6,007 bases of DNA from an uncultured bacterium (GCA_948467735.1 CAOKFN010000089.1:1-6007); one strand, 5' to 3'; shown: positions 1 through 4,649, numbered from the stretch's first letter. Made by a program: numbers and translations. Notes: generated by a model not told the origin, from the sequence alone.

Positions 1-506
1 GTATGTACTATGTAAACGAGAGATGGCTGGGCGGCATGCTCACCAATTTCAAGACAATTCAGTCCCGTATCGCAAGGCTTCATGCCATTGAGAAAATGTC
101 CGAAGACGGAACCTTTGACGTGCTTCCCAAGAAGGAAGTAATCCAGCTGAGGAAGGAATGGGACAAGCTGGAGAAGAATCTGGGCGGTATCAAGAATATG
201 ACCAGAGTTCCCGATGCAATTTTTGTTGTGGACCCTAAGAAAGAGAGAATCTGCGTACAGGAAGCCCGCGCACTTGGCATTACCCTGATCGGTATCGGCG
301 ATACCAACTGTGATCCTGAAGAGCTTGATTATATCATTCCCGGAAATGACGATGCTATCAGAGCGGTAAAGCTGATTGTGGCAAAGATGGCGGACGCCGT
401 GGTGGAGGCAAATCAGGGCGAAGCCGTTTACACCGAAGAGGCTGCTGCAGCTGCTGCGGATGAGGCTCAGGATATTGAGGAAATAGCTGAAGCAGAGGAA
501 GCATAA
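1..506 (+). CDS. rpsB: 30S ribosomal protein S2, 3' part (5' end outside window)
   Basis: This is the C-terminal 167 residues of ribosomal protein S2, which joins the small ribosomal subunit late and binds near S1 at the head-body junction. The first complete codon is at 3, and the ATG there is an internal methionine: the fragment opens directly into the S2 signature YVNERWLGGMLTNFKT, which in full proteins lies roughly 80 residues from the N-terminus. Further S2 hallmarks follow: a KNLGGIKNM stretch near fragment residues 59-66, VPDAIFVVDPKKE (about 69-81), GIGDTNCDPEELDYIIPGNDDAIRAVKL (about 97-124). The last 30 or so residues form an alanine- and glutamate-rich acidic tail, a variable extension seen in many Firmicute S2 proteins. 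It stops with TAA at 504-506. tsf follows 139 nt later, the usual rpsB-tsf order. Any leader controlling rpsB lies upstream of the window. Confidence 0.97.
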   Translation, partial: MYYVNERWLGGMLTNFKTIQSRIARLHAIEKMSEDGTFDVLPKKEVIQLRKEWDKLEKNLGGIKNMTRVPDAIFVVDPKKERICVQEARALGITLIGIGDTNCDPEELDYIIPGNDDAIRAVKLIVAKMADAVVEANQGEAVYTEEAAAAAADEAQDIEEIAEAEEA

Positions 507-549
507 TTTCGTGTGGATATATGTTTAAAATAGTGCATGGATAACATTA

Positions 550-608
550 CGAGATACGGATAGGGTCAGGAAAGCTTGTATAGAGTTGAAGAACTTATCC
601 GTATTTTG
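550..608 (+). promoter_or_regulatory. Stem-loop in the rpsB-tsf spacer (possible attenuator or processing site)
   Basis: Bases 550-564 pair with 594-608 over 15 consecutive positions. The core is a perfect 9-bp match (atacggata at 554-562 against tatccgtat at 596-604). The three departures from perfect complementarity are all G·U pairs, as expected of an RNA helix rather than a DNA operator. Two further pairs (566-567 with 591-592) can form past one mismatch, leaving a loop of about 23 nt. Only four T residues (604-607) follow or overlap the 3' arm, so it is at best a weak terminator. It ends 25 nt before the tsf Shine-Dalgarno sequence. Plausible roles are partial termination that sets the tsf to rpsB ratio, an RNA processing site, or 3'-end protection of rpsB mRNA. 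The structure is read from sequence; the role is inferred. I found no convincing promoter in this spacer. Confidence 0.6.
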
Positions 609-632
609 CGAGCATATGAAGAAAATTAAAAC

Positions 633-638
633 AGGAGG
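633..638 (+). promoter_or_regulatory. Ribosome binding site of tsf (fixes the start)
   Basis: A full AGGAGG lies 7 nt before the ATG at 646. It decides the start of tsf against an in-frame upstream ATG at 586, which has no comparable site and would add 20 residues that are not typical of EF-Ts. Confidence 0.9.
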
Positions 639-645
639 AATAGAG

Positions 646-1584
646 ATGGCAGAAATTACTGCGGCAATGGTAAAAGAACTGCGTGAACAGACCGGCGCCG
701 GAATGACGGATTGTAAGAAAGCCTTGAGCGAGGCAAACGGAAATATGGAGGAAGCTGTTGAGATTCTGAGAAAGAACGGACAGGCAAAGGCCGTGAAGAA
801 AGAGAGCAGAATCGCGGCGGAGGGTATCTGCTGCATCGCCCATGAGGGAGATCAGGCAGCCGCAGTGGTGGAAGTAAATTCCGAGACGGACTTTGTCGCA
901 AAGAATGAAACCTTCCAGCAGTTTGTGCAGGCGGCGGCAAAGCAGGCCGTGCAGTCTAACGCAGCCGATTTGGATGCTTTCATGGAGGAAAAGTGGATTG
1001 AGGATGCGTCAAAGACAGTGAAAGAAGCTTTGGTTGATAAGATTGCCGTGATTGGCGAGAAGCTGAGCATCAGAAGATTCCAGAAGATACAGGCACAGGA
1101 AGGCTGCGTTGTCTCCTATGTACACGGCGGCGGACGTATCTGCGTTATTGTAGAAGGAAAGACCAGTGTGGTAAACGACGCCATAAAGGAAGCGCTGACC
1201 AACCTTGCAATGCAGGTTGCGGCTTTGAGCCCTAAGTATGTTGCCGCTTCCGATGTGTCCGAGGAATACAAGGCGCATGAGAGAGAAATTATCAAAGCAC
1301 AGATTACTCAGGATCCCAAGATGTTCGGAAAGCCGGAGAAGGTAATCGAAGGCGCTATTGAAGGCCGGCTGAACAAAGAGTTGAAGGAAGTATGCCTTTT
1401 GGATCAGGTATATGTCAAGGCGGAGGATGGAAAGCAGACAGTGGCGCAGTACATTGCACAGGTTGCAAAGGAAAACGACGCCGAACTCAGCATCAATCAG
1501 TTTGTCCGTTATGAGACCGGAGAGGGTCTTGAGAAAAAGCATGAAGACTTTGCGGCGGAGGTTGCTGCGCAGATGAACGCTTAA
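646..1584 (+). CDS. tsf: Translation elongation factor Ts (EF-Ts)
   Basis: EF-Ts is the cytoplasmic guanine-nucleotide exchange factor that releases GDP from EF-Tu so it can bind GTP and aminoacyl-tRNA again. The 312-residue product is of usual family length. The N-terminal UBA-like domain carries the signature LREQTGAGMTDCKKAL (residues 12-27), followed by the helix with NMEEAVEILRKNG (33-45). The core domain begins around residue 55 and contains VNSETDFVAKN (77-87); the Asp-Phe pair here (D82, F83) corresponds to the residues known to disturb the Mg site of EF-Tu. A second conserved stretch, LAMQVAALSPKYV, lies at 187-199, and the C-terminal subdomain runs to the end with FVRYETGEGLEKK (286-298). 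The start at 646 is chosen because of the AGGAGG at 633-638 and the standard MAEITAAMVKELR N-terminus. It is co-oriented with rpsB and followed 31 nt later by a strong terminator. Nothing is missing or broken. Confidence 0.98.
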   Translation: MAEITAAMVKELREQTGAGMTDCKKALSEANGNMEEAVEILRKNGQAKAVKKESRIAAEGICCIAHEGDQAAAVVEVNSETDFVAKNETFQQFVQAAAKQAVQSNAADLDAFMEEKWIEDASKTVKEALVDKIAVIGEKLSIRRFQKIQAQEGCVVSYVHGGGRICVIVEGKTSVVNDAIKEALTNLAMQVAALSPKYVAASDVSEEYKAHEREIIKAQITQDPKMFGKPEKVIEGAIEGRLNKELKEVCLLDQVYVKAEDGKQTVAQYIAQVAKENDAELSINQFVRYETGEGLEKKHEDFAAEVAAQMNA

Positions 1585-1615
1585 GGCGAAGTCTGCTTGG
1601 TTATTTTGAAGGAAG

Positions 1616-1659
1616 AAACCCTTGTGAATGGCGTGGGAATGCCATTTGCAGGGGTTTTT
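1616..1659 (+). terminator. Intrinsic terminator of the rpsB-tsf unit
   Basis: Bases 1616-1632 pair with 1641-1657 in an uninterrupted 17-bp stem (14 Watson-Crick, 3 G·U) around an 8-nt loop at 1633-1640. A run of five T residues at 1655-1659 closes it; the first three pair with the A residues at 1616-1618. It lies 31 nt after the tsf stop, is one of the strongest signals in the window, and marks the end of the ribosomal unit. Confidence 0.93.
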
Positions 1660-1703
1660 GCATTCTTATATTAGGGCTCAAAAAGAGATTGGACAAAATG
1701 TAA

Positions 1704-1732
1704 TTGATGGGATGGTTATTTAATAATATACT
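1704..1732 (+). promoter_or_regulatory. Sigma-A-type promoter of the PhnP-like gene
   Basis: A -35 element TTGATG (1704-1709, 4 of 6 consensus) and a -10 element TATACT (1727-1732, 5 of 6) are separated by exactly 17 bp in an AT-rich stretch. Transcription would begin near 1739, leaving a leader of about 29 nt. The ribosome binding site is the G-rich AGAGGGG at 1752-1758, 9 nt before the ATG. The preceding terminator at 1616-1659 makes an independent promoter necessary. The remaining sequence between 1660 and 1703 shows nothing recognisable. Confidence 0.65.
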
Positions 1733-1767
1733 GTTAACATAGAATAATCTAAGAGGGGCGGTAAAAA

Positions 1768-2616
1768 ATGAAGAATGTAATCATACTTGGTTCCGGAGGC
1801 TGTGTCAGCACGCCGAGGGCATGCTGCAGCTGCCGTGTATGTATAGAAGCGCGGCAGAAAGGATTTCCTTATGCAAGAACGGGGTGCAGTCTGTTTGTTG
1901 AAGATGTGAATATATTGATTGATACGCCGGAAGATATTAATGCTTCATTGAATCATTCCGGCATACAGAAGGTTGAACATATTCTATACAGCCATTGCGA
2001 CCCCGACCATACAATGGGGATGCGTGTGATTGAACAATTGAAAATGGACTGGCTTGCCAAGTCGCTGGGAAAGAAACCGGAGGATCCGATAGAAGTCGCC
2101 TCTCTGCCTGCCATTCTCGCAGACATTAAAAAGCAGGGGACAAAGTATGGCTCAGCCATTGAATACTATGAGGCAAACGGTCTTATCTATACAAAAGAAA
2201 TTCGTACTCTCAAAAAAGGCGGCATTTTGATTGAACTGATTCCGGTAGACGAGCAGGAACATGTGACAATATTTATTATTTCTTCTGGCAGCAAAAAGAT
2301 AATTTATGCCCCATGTGATGTAAAGCCGTTTCCAAAGTCAGAGAAGTTTCAAGGCGCGGACGTTTTAATTATTGGCAATACAATTGTCGGGAACATATTG
2401 AAAGACGGCTTTGTGTTAAATGAAGATAACCCGCTGCGAAAAGAGCTGTTTACTTTAGATGAAATTGATGCCATACGAAAACAGTATGAAATCAAGAAAG
2501 TTATTATTACTCATTTGGAGGAAGACTGGGGAAAATCATATGATGATTATAGAGAATTGGAGAGAACACTTAACTTAATACATTTTGCTTATGATGGAAT
2601 GAAAATAAGCCTATAA
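1768..2616 (+). CDS. PhnP-like metallo-beta-lactamase-fold hydrolase
   Basis: The 282-residue protein looks like a cytoplasmic MBL-fold metal hydrolase of the PhnP branch (COG1235-like), whose best-known member cleaves phosphoribosyl cyclic phosphate. It opens with a short strand and glycine turn (ILGSGGCVSTP, residues 5-15). A cysteine cluster, C20-x-C22-xx-C25, has the spacing of the structural zinc site of E. coli PhnP (C21, C23, C26); extra cysteines are C12, C19 and C40. The metal motif reads H76-C-D78-P-D80-H81: an aspartate stands where the usual HxHxDH has its second histidine. Later candidate ligands are H165, D184 (YAPCD) and H249 (ITHLEEDWG). The end, YDGMKISL, resembles the PhnP C-terminus. 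No signal peptide or membrane segment is seen. No phosphonate genes are nearby, so the substrate is unknown. The gene is visibly AT-richer than tsf or pnp and has its own promoter; I see no clear terminator after it. Fold is confident; exact substrate is not. Confidence 0.85.
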   Translation: MKNVIILGSGGCVSTPRACCSCRVCIEARQKGFPYARTGCSLFVEDVNILIDTPEDINASLNHSGIQKVEHILYSHCDPDHTMGMRVIEQLKMDWLAKSLGKKPEDPIEVASLPAILADIKKQGTKYGSAIEYYEANGLIYTKEIRTLKKGGILIELIPVDEQEHVTIFIISSGSKKIIYAPCDVKPFPKSEKFQGADVLIIGNTIVGNILKDGFVLNEDNPLRKELFTLDEIDAIRKQYEIKKVIITHLEEDWGKSYDDYRELERTLNLIHFAYDGMKISL

Positions 2617-2829
2617 GCGGGGTGGGGCTGGTTTTCCGGCTCTTAGGACTGCTGCCGCAGCAGGAGATAAGACAGCTTGCAGCGGAGCGGGTGGAGGGCA
2701 TAGCTGAGGAAAATTAGTGAGTCGAAGGCGGCGTCTCTCGTCCGGATGAAAGATTCTACAGAGAGGGAAAAAAGAGAGTTCCGCACATCTGGATTCCCTA
2801 AAATAGTCCCTAAAAATATTGCATACATC
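2617..2829. repeat. Non-coding spacer, possible interspersed repeat element of Lachnospiraceae
   Basis: No gene is supported in this stretch. It is GC-rich and structured at its 5' end: a hairpin at 2624-2643 (8 bp, TTTT loop, several G·U pairs) and a perfect 6-bp hairpin at 2649-2663 (ctgctg/cagcag). Further short complementary arms are ctctc 2735-2739 with gagag 2761-2765, and agggaa 2764-2769 with ttccct 2794-2799. A 9-nt direct repeat (tccctaaaa) occurs at 2795 and 2807. Read on the - strand, one frame gives a peptide with TRDAAFDSLIFLSYALHP and ending CKLSYLLLRQQS. My recollection, not a search result, is that near-identical tails recur in small hypothetical proteins of Lachnospiraceae genomes. 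That would fit a dispersed repeat rather than a real gene. The GC-rich character stops near 2740, before an AT-rich promoter region. No U-tract follows the hairpins, so no intrinsic terminator is called. Confidence 0.4.
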
Positions 2830-2858
2830 TTGACAGAAGGCCCCCCAGCCTGTATAAT
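2830..2858 (+). promoter_or_regulatory. Perfect-consensus sigma-A promoter of the SH3-NlpC/P60 gene
   Basis: TTGACA at 2830-2835 and TATAAT at 2853-2858 are both exact consensus hexamers with an ideal 17-bp spacer that includes a run of six C residues (2841-2846). Transcription should start near 2865, giving a leader of about 64 nt to the ATG at 2929. A fully consensus promoter is unusual for a cell-wall hydrolase and suggests that a repressor or another control tempers it. Confidence 0.92.
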
Positions 2859-2907
2859 TTAATAAGTAATGTAACAAATTCGTAACAATTTTGTCAATAC
2901 TTATTAA
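2859..2907. repeat. Perfect 10-bp inverted repeat just downstream of the -10
   Basis: ttaataagta at 2859-2868 is exactly complementary to tacttattaa at 2898-2907. The pairing can continue inward (2870-2871 with 2895-2896, then 2874-2878 with 2890-2894 after a 2-nt bulge). The first arm spans the predicted transcription start, so only part of it would be in RNA. It may therefore act as DNA, as a 5'-end RNA hairpin, or by chance in AT-rich sequence. It encloses the WalR-like direct repeat. Confidence 0.5.
2870..2886 (+). promoter_or_regulatory. WalR (YycF)-like binding box
   Basis: TGTAAC (2870-2875), five bases, then CGTAAC (2881-2886) form a direct repeat of one helical turn (11 bp). The published Bacillus/Staphylococcus WalR box is TGTWAH-N5-TGTWAH, so this matches at every specified position but one (C for T). 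Known WalR targets are peptidoglycan hydrolases, and the gene downstream is one. The box starts 12 bp after the -10, the placement expected for a repressing rather than activating site. Assignment is inferred from motif and target; the regulator itself is not in the window. Confidence 0.5.
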
Positions 2908-2928
2908 GATTACAGGGGTGTAAAATAC

Positions 2929-4026
2929 ATGAGATACTTAAAGAAAGGAATTCTTTGGAAGGATATTTCGGGGAAGAAGAGCGGTTCATGGAATCGGGCA
3001 GTTCCGAGAAATAAGAAAATACTAATGATTTCCGCAGGCTGCGCGCTCTGTCTGGCATGGAATCCCATGCATGTCTTTGCAGAGGGCGCATCCGTTTTGC
3101 AGTCCGCAGGAGTGACCACCGTGCTACAGACGAAATTATCCGCAGAGGAATATATCGAGCTTGCCCAGCAGGCGCAGGGAGCGGCATGGGGCTATACCAA
3201 TATCGGCATTGCCGATGTGAAAGGAAATCTGAATGTGAGAGAGGAACCCTCCCTTGAGGGAAAGCTGGTGGGAAAAATGCCCAAGGATTCTGTCTGCGAG
3301 GTACTGGAGAGCGCGGACGGCTGGGCCCATGTGGTATCCGGCGAGGTGGAGGGATATGTGAGCCTTGATTATCTGATGACGGGGCCCGACGCCAAGCTGA
3401 GGGCGGGGGAGCTTGTACACACCATAGCCGTAGTGGACGCGGACGCTCTGAATGTGAGAGACCAGCCGGACTTGGAGGGAGCCGTCCTGACCAAAGTTAC
3501 CAGAGGGGATGAGCTGGAATATGTGGAGACGCTGGATGGGTGGATTAAGGTGTTGATTGACGATATGGAGGCCTATGTCTCCGCAGATTATGTGAATATC
3601 GTGGACAAGCTTCCCACGGCGATTACCATGACGGAGCTTATGTACGGCATAGGCGTGTCCGACGTCCGTGTGGAGCTGGTGGAATATGCGAAGCAGTTTC
3701 TGGGCAACCCTTACGTATGGGGAGGCACCAGTCTGACCAAGGGAGCTGATTGTTCCGGTTTTGTGTTGAGCATATTTAATAAGTTCGGCGTATACCTGCC
3801 GAGAGTGTCCGCTTCGCAGGCTGACAGCGGCACGAAGATTTCGGAGAGCGAGCTTCAGCCCGGCGACCTGATTTTCTATGCCAACGGTTCCGGCACCATA
3901 AATCATGTGGCGCTTTATATTGGAAACGGGCAGGTGATTCATGCCAGCAGTCCCACCGCAGGCATTAGGATCGACAGGTACGGATACCGCACTCCGGCCA
4001 GATTCAGGAGAGTCCTGAAGGATTAA
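2929..4026 (+). CDS. Secreted cell-wall hydrolase: signal peptide, two bacterial SH3 domains, NlpC/P60 domain
   Basis: The 365-residue precursor is a likely peptidoglycan endopeptidase, acting outside the membrane on stem peptides (NlpC/P60 enzymes typically cut gamma-D-Glu to diamino acid bonds). It has a long basic N-region (K5, K6, K11, K16, K17, R23, R27, K29, K30), a hydrophobic stretch at 31-44, and a plausible signal peptidase I site VFA|EG after A51. Two SH3_3-type wall-binding repeats follow: about 92-152 (GNLNVREEPSLEGKLVGKM) and about 165-226 (DALNVRDQPDLEGAVLTKV), each ending in a Y/V-rich strand. The C-terminal NlpC/P60 domain, about 245-365, has catalytic C275 in ADCSGF, H326 in INHVALYIG, and the third polar residue H338 in VIHASSP; YVWGG (262-266) and PGDLIF (311-316) are further family marks. 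The start is supported by AGGGGTG at 2914-2920, 8 nt upstream. A perfect promoter and WalR-like box precede it. No terminator is evident before the rpsO promoter. The exact bond cleaved is unknown. Confidence 0.93.
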   Translation: MRYLKKGILWKDISGKKSGSWNRAVPRNKKILMISAGCALCLAWNPMHVFAEGASVLQSAGVTTVLQTKLSAEEYIELAQQAQGAAWGYTNIGIADVKGNLNVREEPSLEGKLVGKMPKDSVCEVLESADGWAHVVSGEVEGYVSLDYLMTGPDAKLRAGELVHTIAVVDADALNVRDQPDLEGAVLTKVTRGDELEYVETLDGWIKVLIDDMEAYVSADYVNIVDKLPTAITMTELMYGIGVSDVRVELVEYAKQFLGNPYVWGGTSLTKGADCSGFVLSIFNKFGVYLPRVSASQADSGTKISESELQPGDLIFYANGSGTINHVALYIGNGQVIHASSPTAGIRIDRYGYRTPARFRRVLKD

Positions 4027-4057
4027 ACACAGGAATTGTTAAAAATCTATAAATTAG

Positions 4058-4086
4058 TTTACATTTTGTCCGGAATGTGCTATGAT
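4058..4086 (+). promoter_or_regulatory. Extended -10 promoter of rpsO
   Basis: TTTACA (4058-4063, 5 of 6) and TATGAT (4081-4086, 5 of 6) stand 17 bp apart. The -10 is preceded by TGC (4078-4080), making an extended -10 element. Transcription should begin near 4093, giving a leader of about 80 nt before rpsO. Confidence 0.85.
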
Positions 4087-4092
4087 TATTTG

Positions 4093-4172
4093 AGTTCAGC
4101 CGACGCCCAGAGGTAGGAGGCTCCGACCGAATCTTAGTGTCAGGCGGTTATAAAGTGACAGGAGGAAGAGAA
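4093..4172 (+). promoter_or_regulatory. Structured rpsO leader, candidate S15-binding autoregulatory RNA
   Basis: The leader can form nested helices. The outer one pairs 4099-4106 with 4137-4145 (8 bp, bulged A at 4142, one G·U at 4105/4138). Inside it are a 3-bp helix (4109-4111 with 4132-4134) and a hairpin (4112-4118 with 4122-4128, one A·G mismatch, loop 4119-4121). A competing 5-bp helix pairs tgtca (4138-4142) with tgaca (4156-4160), which abuts the Shine-Dalgarno sequence, so the two folds exclude each other. S15 is known to repress its own mRNA through unrelated leader structures in several bacteria. That this leader does so is inference from the fold and position. Confidence 0.5.
4160..4165 (+). 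promoter_or_regulatory. Ribosome binding site of rpsO (fixes the start)
   Basis: AGGAGG lies 7 nt before the ATG at 4173. It rules out the in-frame GTG at 4137, which lies in the structured leader and would add 12 residues absent from normal S15. Confidence 0.9.
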
Positions 4173-4439
4173 ATGATTTCAAAGGAAAAGAAAACGGCAA
4201 TTATGAACGAGTATGCGAGGACGCCGGGAGATACCGGTTCGCCCGAGGTACAGATCGCGGTTTTGACCGCAAGAATTCAGGAGCTTACTGAGCATTTGAA
4301 GGATAATCCCAAGGATCATCATTCCCGCCGTGGTATGTTTAAAATGGTAGGACAGAGAAGAGGTCTGTTGGATTACTTAAAGAGGAAGGATATCACAAGG
4401 TATCGTGCTCTGATTGAGAAGCTCGGCTTAAGGAAATAA
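4173..4439 (+). CDS. rpsO: 30S ribosomal protein S15
   Basis: S15 is a primary 16S rRNA-binding protein that fixes the three-way junction of the central domain and later contributes to an intersubunit bridge. The 88-residue product matches the family length. Visible hallmarks are TGSPEVQIAVLTARI (residues 21-35), HLKDNPKDHHSRRG (41-54) with the conserved H41, D48 and R52-R53 region that contacts rRNA, QRRGLLDYLKRKD (61-73), and the terminal IEKLGLRK (81-88). The start at 4173 is set by the AGGAGG upstream and the normal N-terminus. It has its own promoter and leader, ends before a strong terminator, and is followed by pnp, the conserved rpsO-pnp order of many bacteria. Confidence 0.98.
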   Translation: MISKEKKTAIMNEYARTPGDTGSPEVQIAVLTARIQELTEHLKDNPKDHHSRRGMFKMVGQRRGLLDYLKRKDITRYRALIEKLGLRK

Positions 4440-4449
4440 GACGGATGGT

Positions 4450-4488
4450 AACGGAGGCAGGCCGAAGGAATTTGGCCCCTCCGTTTTT
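4450..4488 (+). terminator. Intrinsic terminator after rpsO
   Basis: The lower stem pairs 4450-4457 with 4478-4485 (8 bp), a 2-nt bulge follows (4458-4459), and the upper stem pairs 4460-4466 with 4471-4477 (7 bp, one G·U). The loop is GGAA (4467-4470), a GNRA-type tetraloop. Five T residues at 4484-4488 complete it. It begins 11 nt after the rpsO stop. Because pnp has no obvious promoter of its own, read-through or processing here may set how much pnp mRNA is made. Confidence 0.92.
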
Positions 4489-4510
4489 GTACGCGGCAAT
4501 GAAAAACTGC

Positions 4511-4595
4511 GGGACAGAAGAAAGTTCCGAGACCGCTGAAAAGAGCGTGAAGGGAAATACATGCTTTTTTCAGTAGTTTCGGTATCTTCTGTTCC
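4511..4595 (+). promoter_or_regulatory. Long imperfect hairpin in the pnp leader (RNase III-like substrate)
   Basis: This 85-nt segment folds back on itself over about 33 base pairs. Bases 4511-4521 pair with 4585-4595 (11 bp, one G·U); an A·A mismatch and a single pair follow, then a 3-nt bulge (4524-4526); 4527-4533 pair with 4576-4582 (7 bp); after a C·A mismatch, 4535-4548 pair with 4561-4574 (14 bp). The loop is 12 nt (4549-4560). No T-run follows the 3' arm, so it is not a terminator. In E. coli the pnp leader carries a long RNase III-cleaved hairpin through which PNPase represses its own synthesis; position and shape here invite the same idea, which remains inference. Confidence 0.75.
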
Positions 4596-4617
4596 TGTGA
4601 TTACAGTAAAATAAGCG

Positions 4618-4632
4618 GCCGCAGTCAGCGGC
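4618..4632 (+). promoter_or_regulatory. Short GC hairpin directly before the pnp ribosome binding site
   Basis: gccgc (4618-4622) and gcggc (4628-4632) form a perfect 5-bp GC stem with a 5-nt loop, ending 5 nt before the GGAGG at 4638-4642 that serves pnp (7 nt before its ATG). It may influence ribosome access or mark the edge of the leader structure. With a stem this short, chance is possible. Confidence 0.4.
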
Positions 4633-4649
4633 GGAATGGAGGATTTTGT

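Noticed and set aside
586..645. Upstream in-frame extension of tsf by 20 residues.
   Set aside because: It overlaps the spacer hairpin, lacks a ribosome binding site, and precedes a perfect AGGAGG and the standard EF-Ts N-terminus at 646.
1009..1542. - strand open frame of 177 codons inside tsf.
   Set aside because: It is antisense to conserved EF-Ts coding sequence and shows no family features.
2624..2643. Hairpin shortly after the PhnP-like gene as its terminator.
   Set aside because: Three of its eight pairs are G·U, the T run is in the loop, and no U-tract follows the stem.
2611..2877. Small - strand open frames between the PhnP-like gene and the hydrolase.
   Set aside because: No ribosome binding site or family is seen, they overlap a consensus + strand promoter, and the peptide looks like translated repeat.
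3136..3942. Long - strand open frame (268 codons) antisense to the SH3-NlpC/P60 gene.
   Set aside because: It is a shadow of a gene with intact domains and catalytic residues, with no protein-family resemblance of its own.
4003..4019. Perfect 7-bp inverted repeat with a 3-nt loop at the end of the hydrolase gene.
   Set aside because: It is inside the coding sequence and no U-tract follows, so it is not called as a terminator; chance is plausible.
4037..4053. Second possible WalR-like box (TGTTAA-N5-TATAAA).
   Set aside because: The second half departs from consensus at the key G and the region is AT-rich; it precedes rpsO, not a wall gene.
4137..4172. GTG start that would extend S15 by 12 residues.
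   Set aside because: It lies inside the structured leader; AGGAGG 7 nt before 4173 and the normal S15 N-terminus support the later ATG.
4615..4622. Perfect 8-bp palindrome gcggccgc.
   Set aside because: It is a short self-complementary site that overlaps the small GC hairpin; nothing indicates a separate function.
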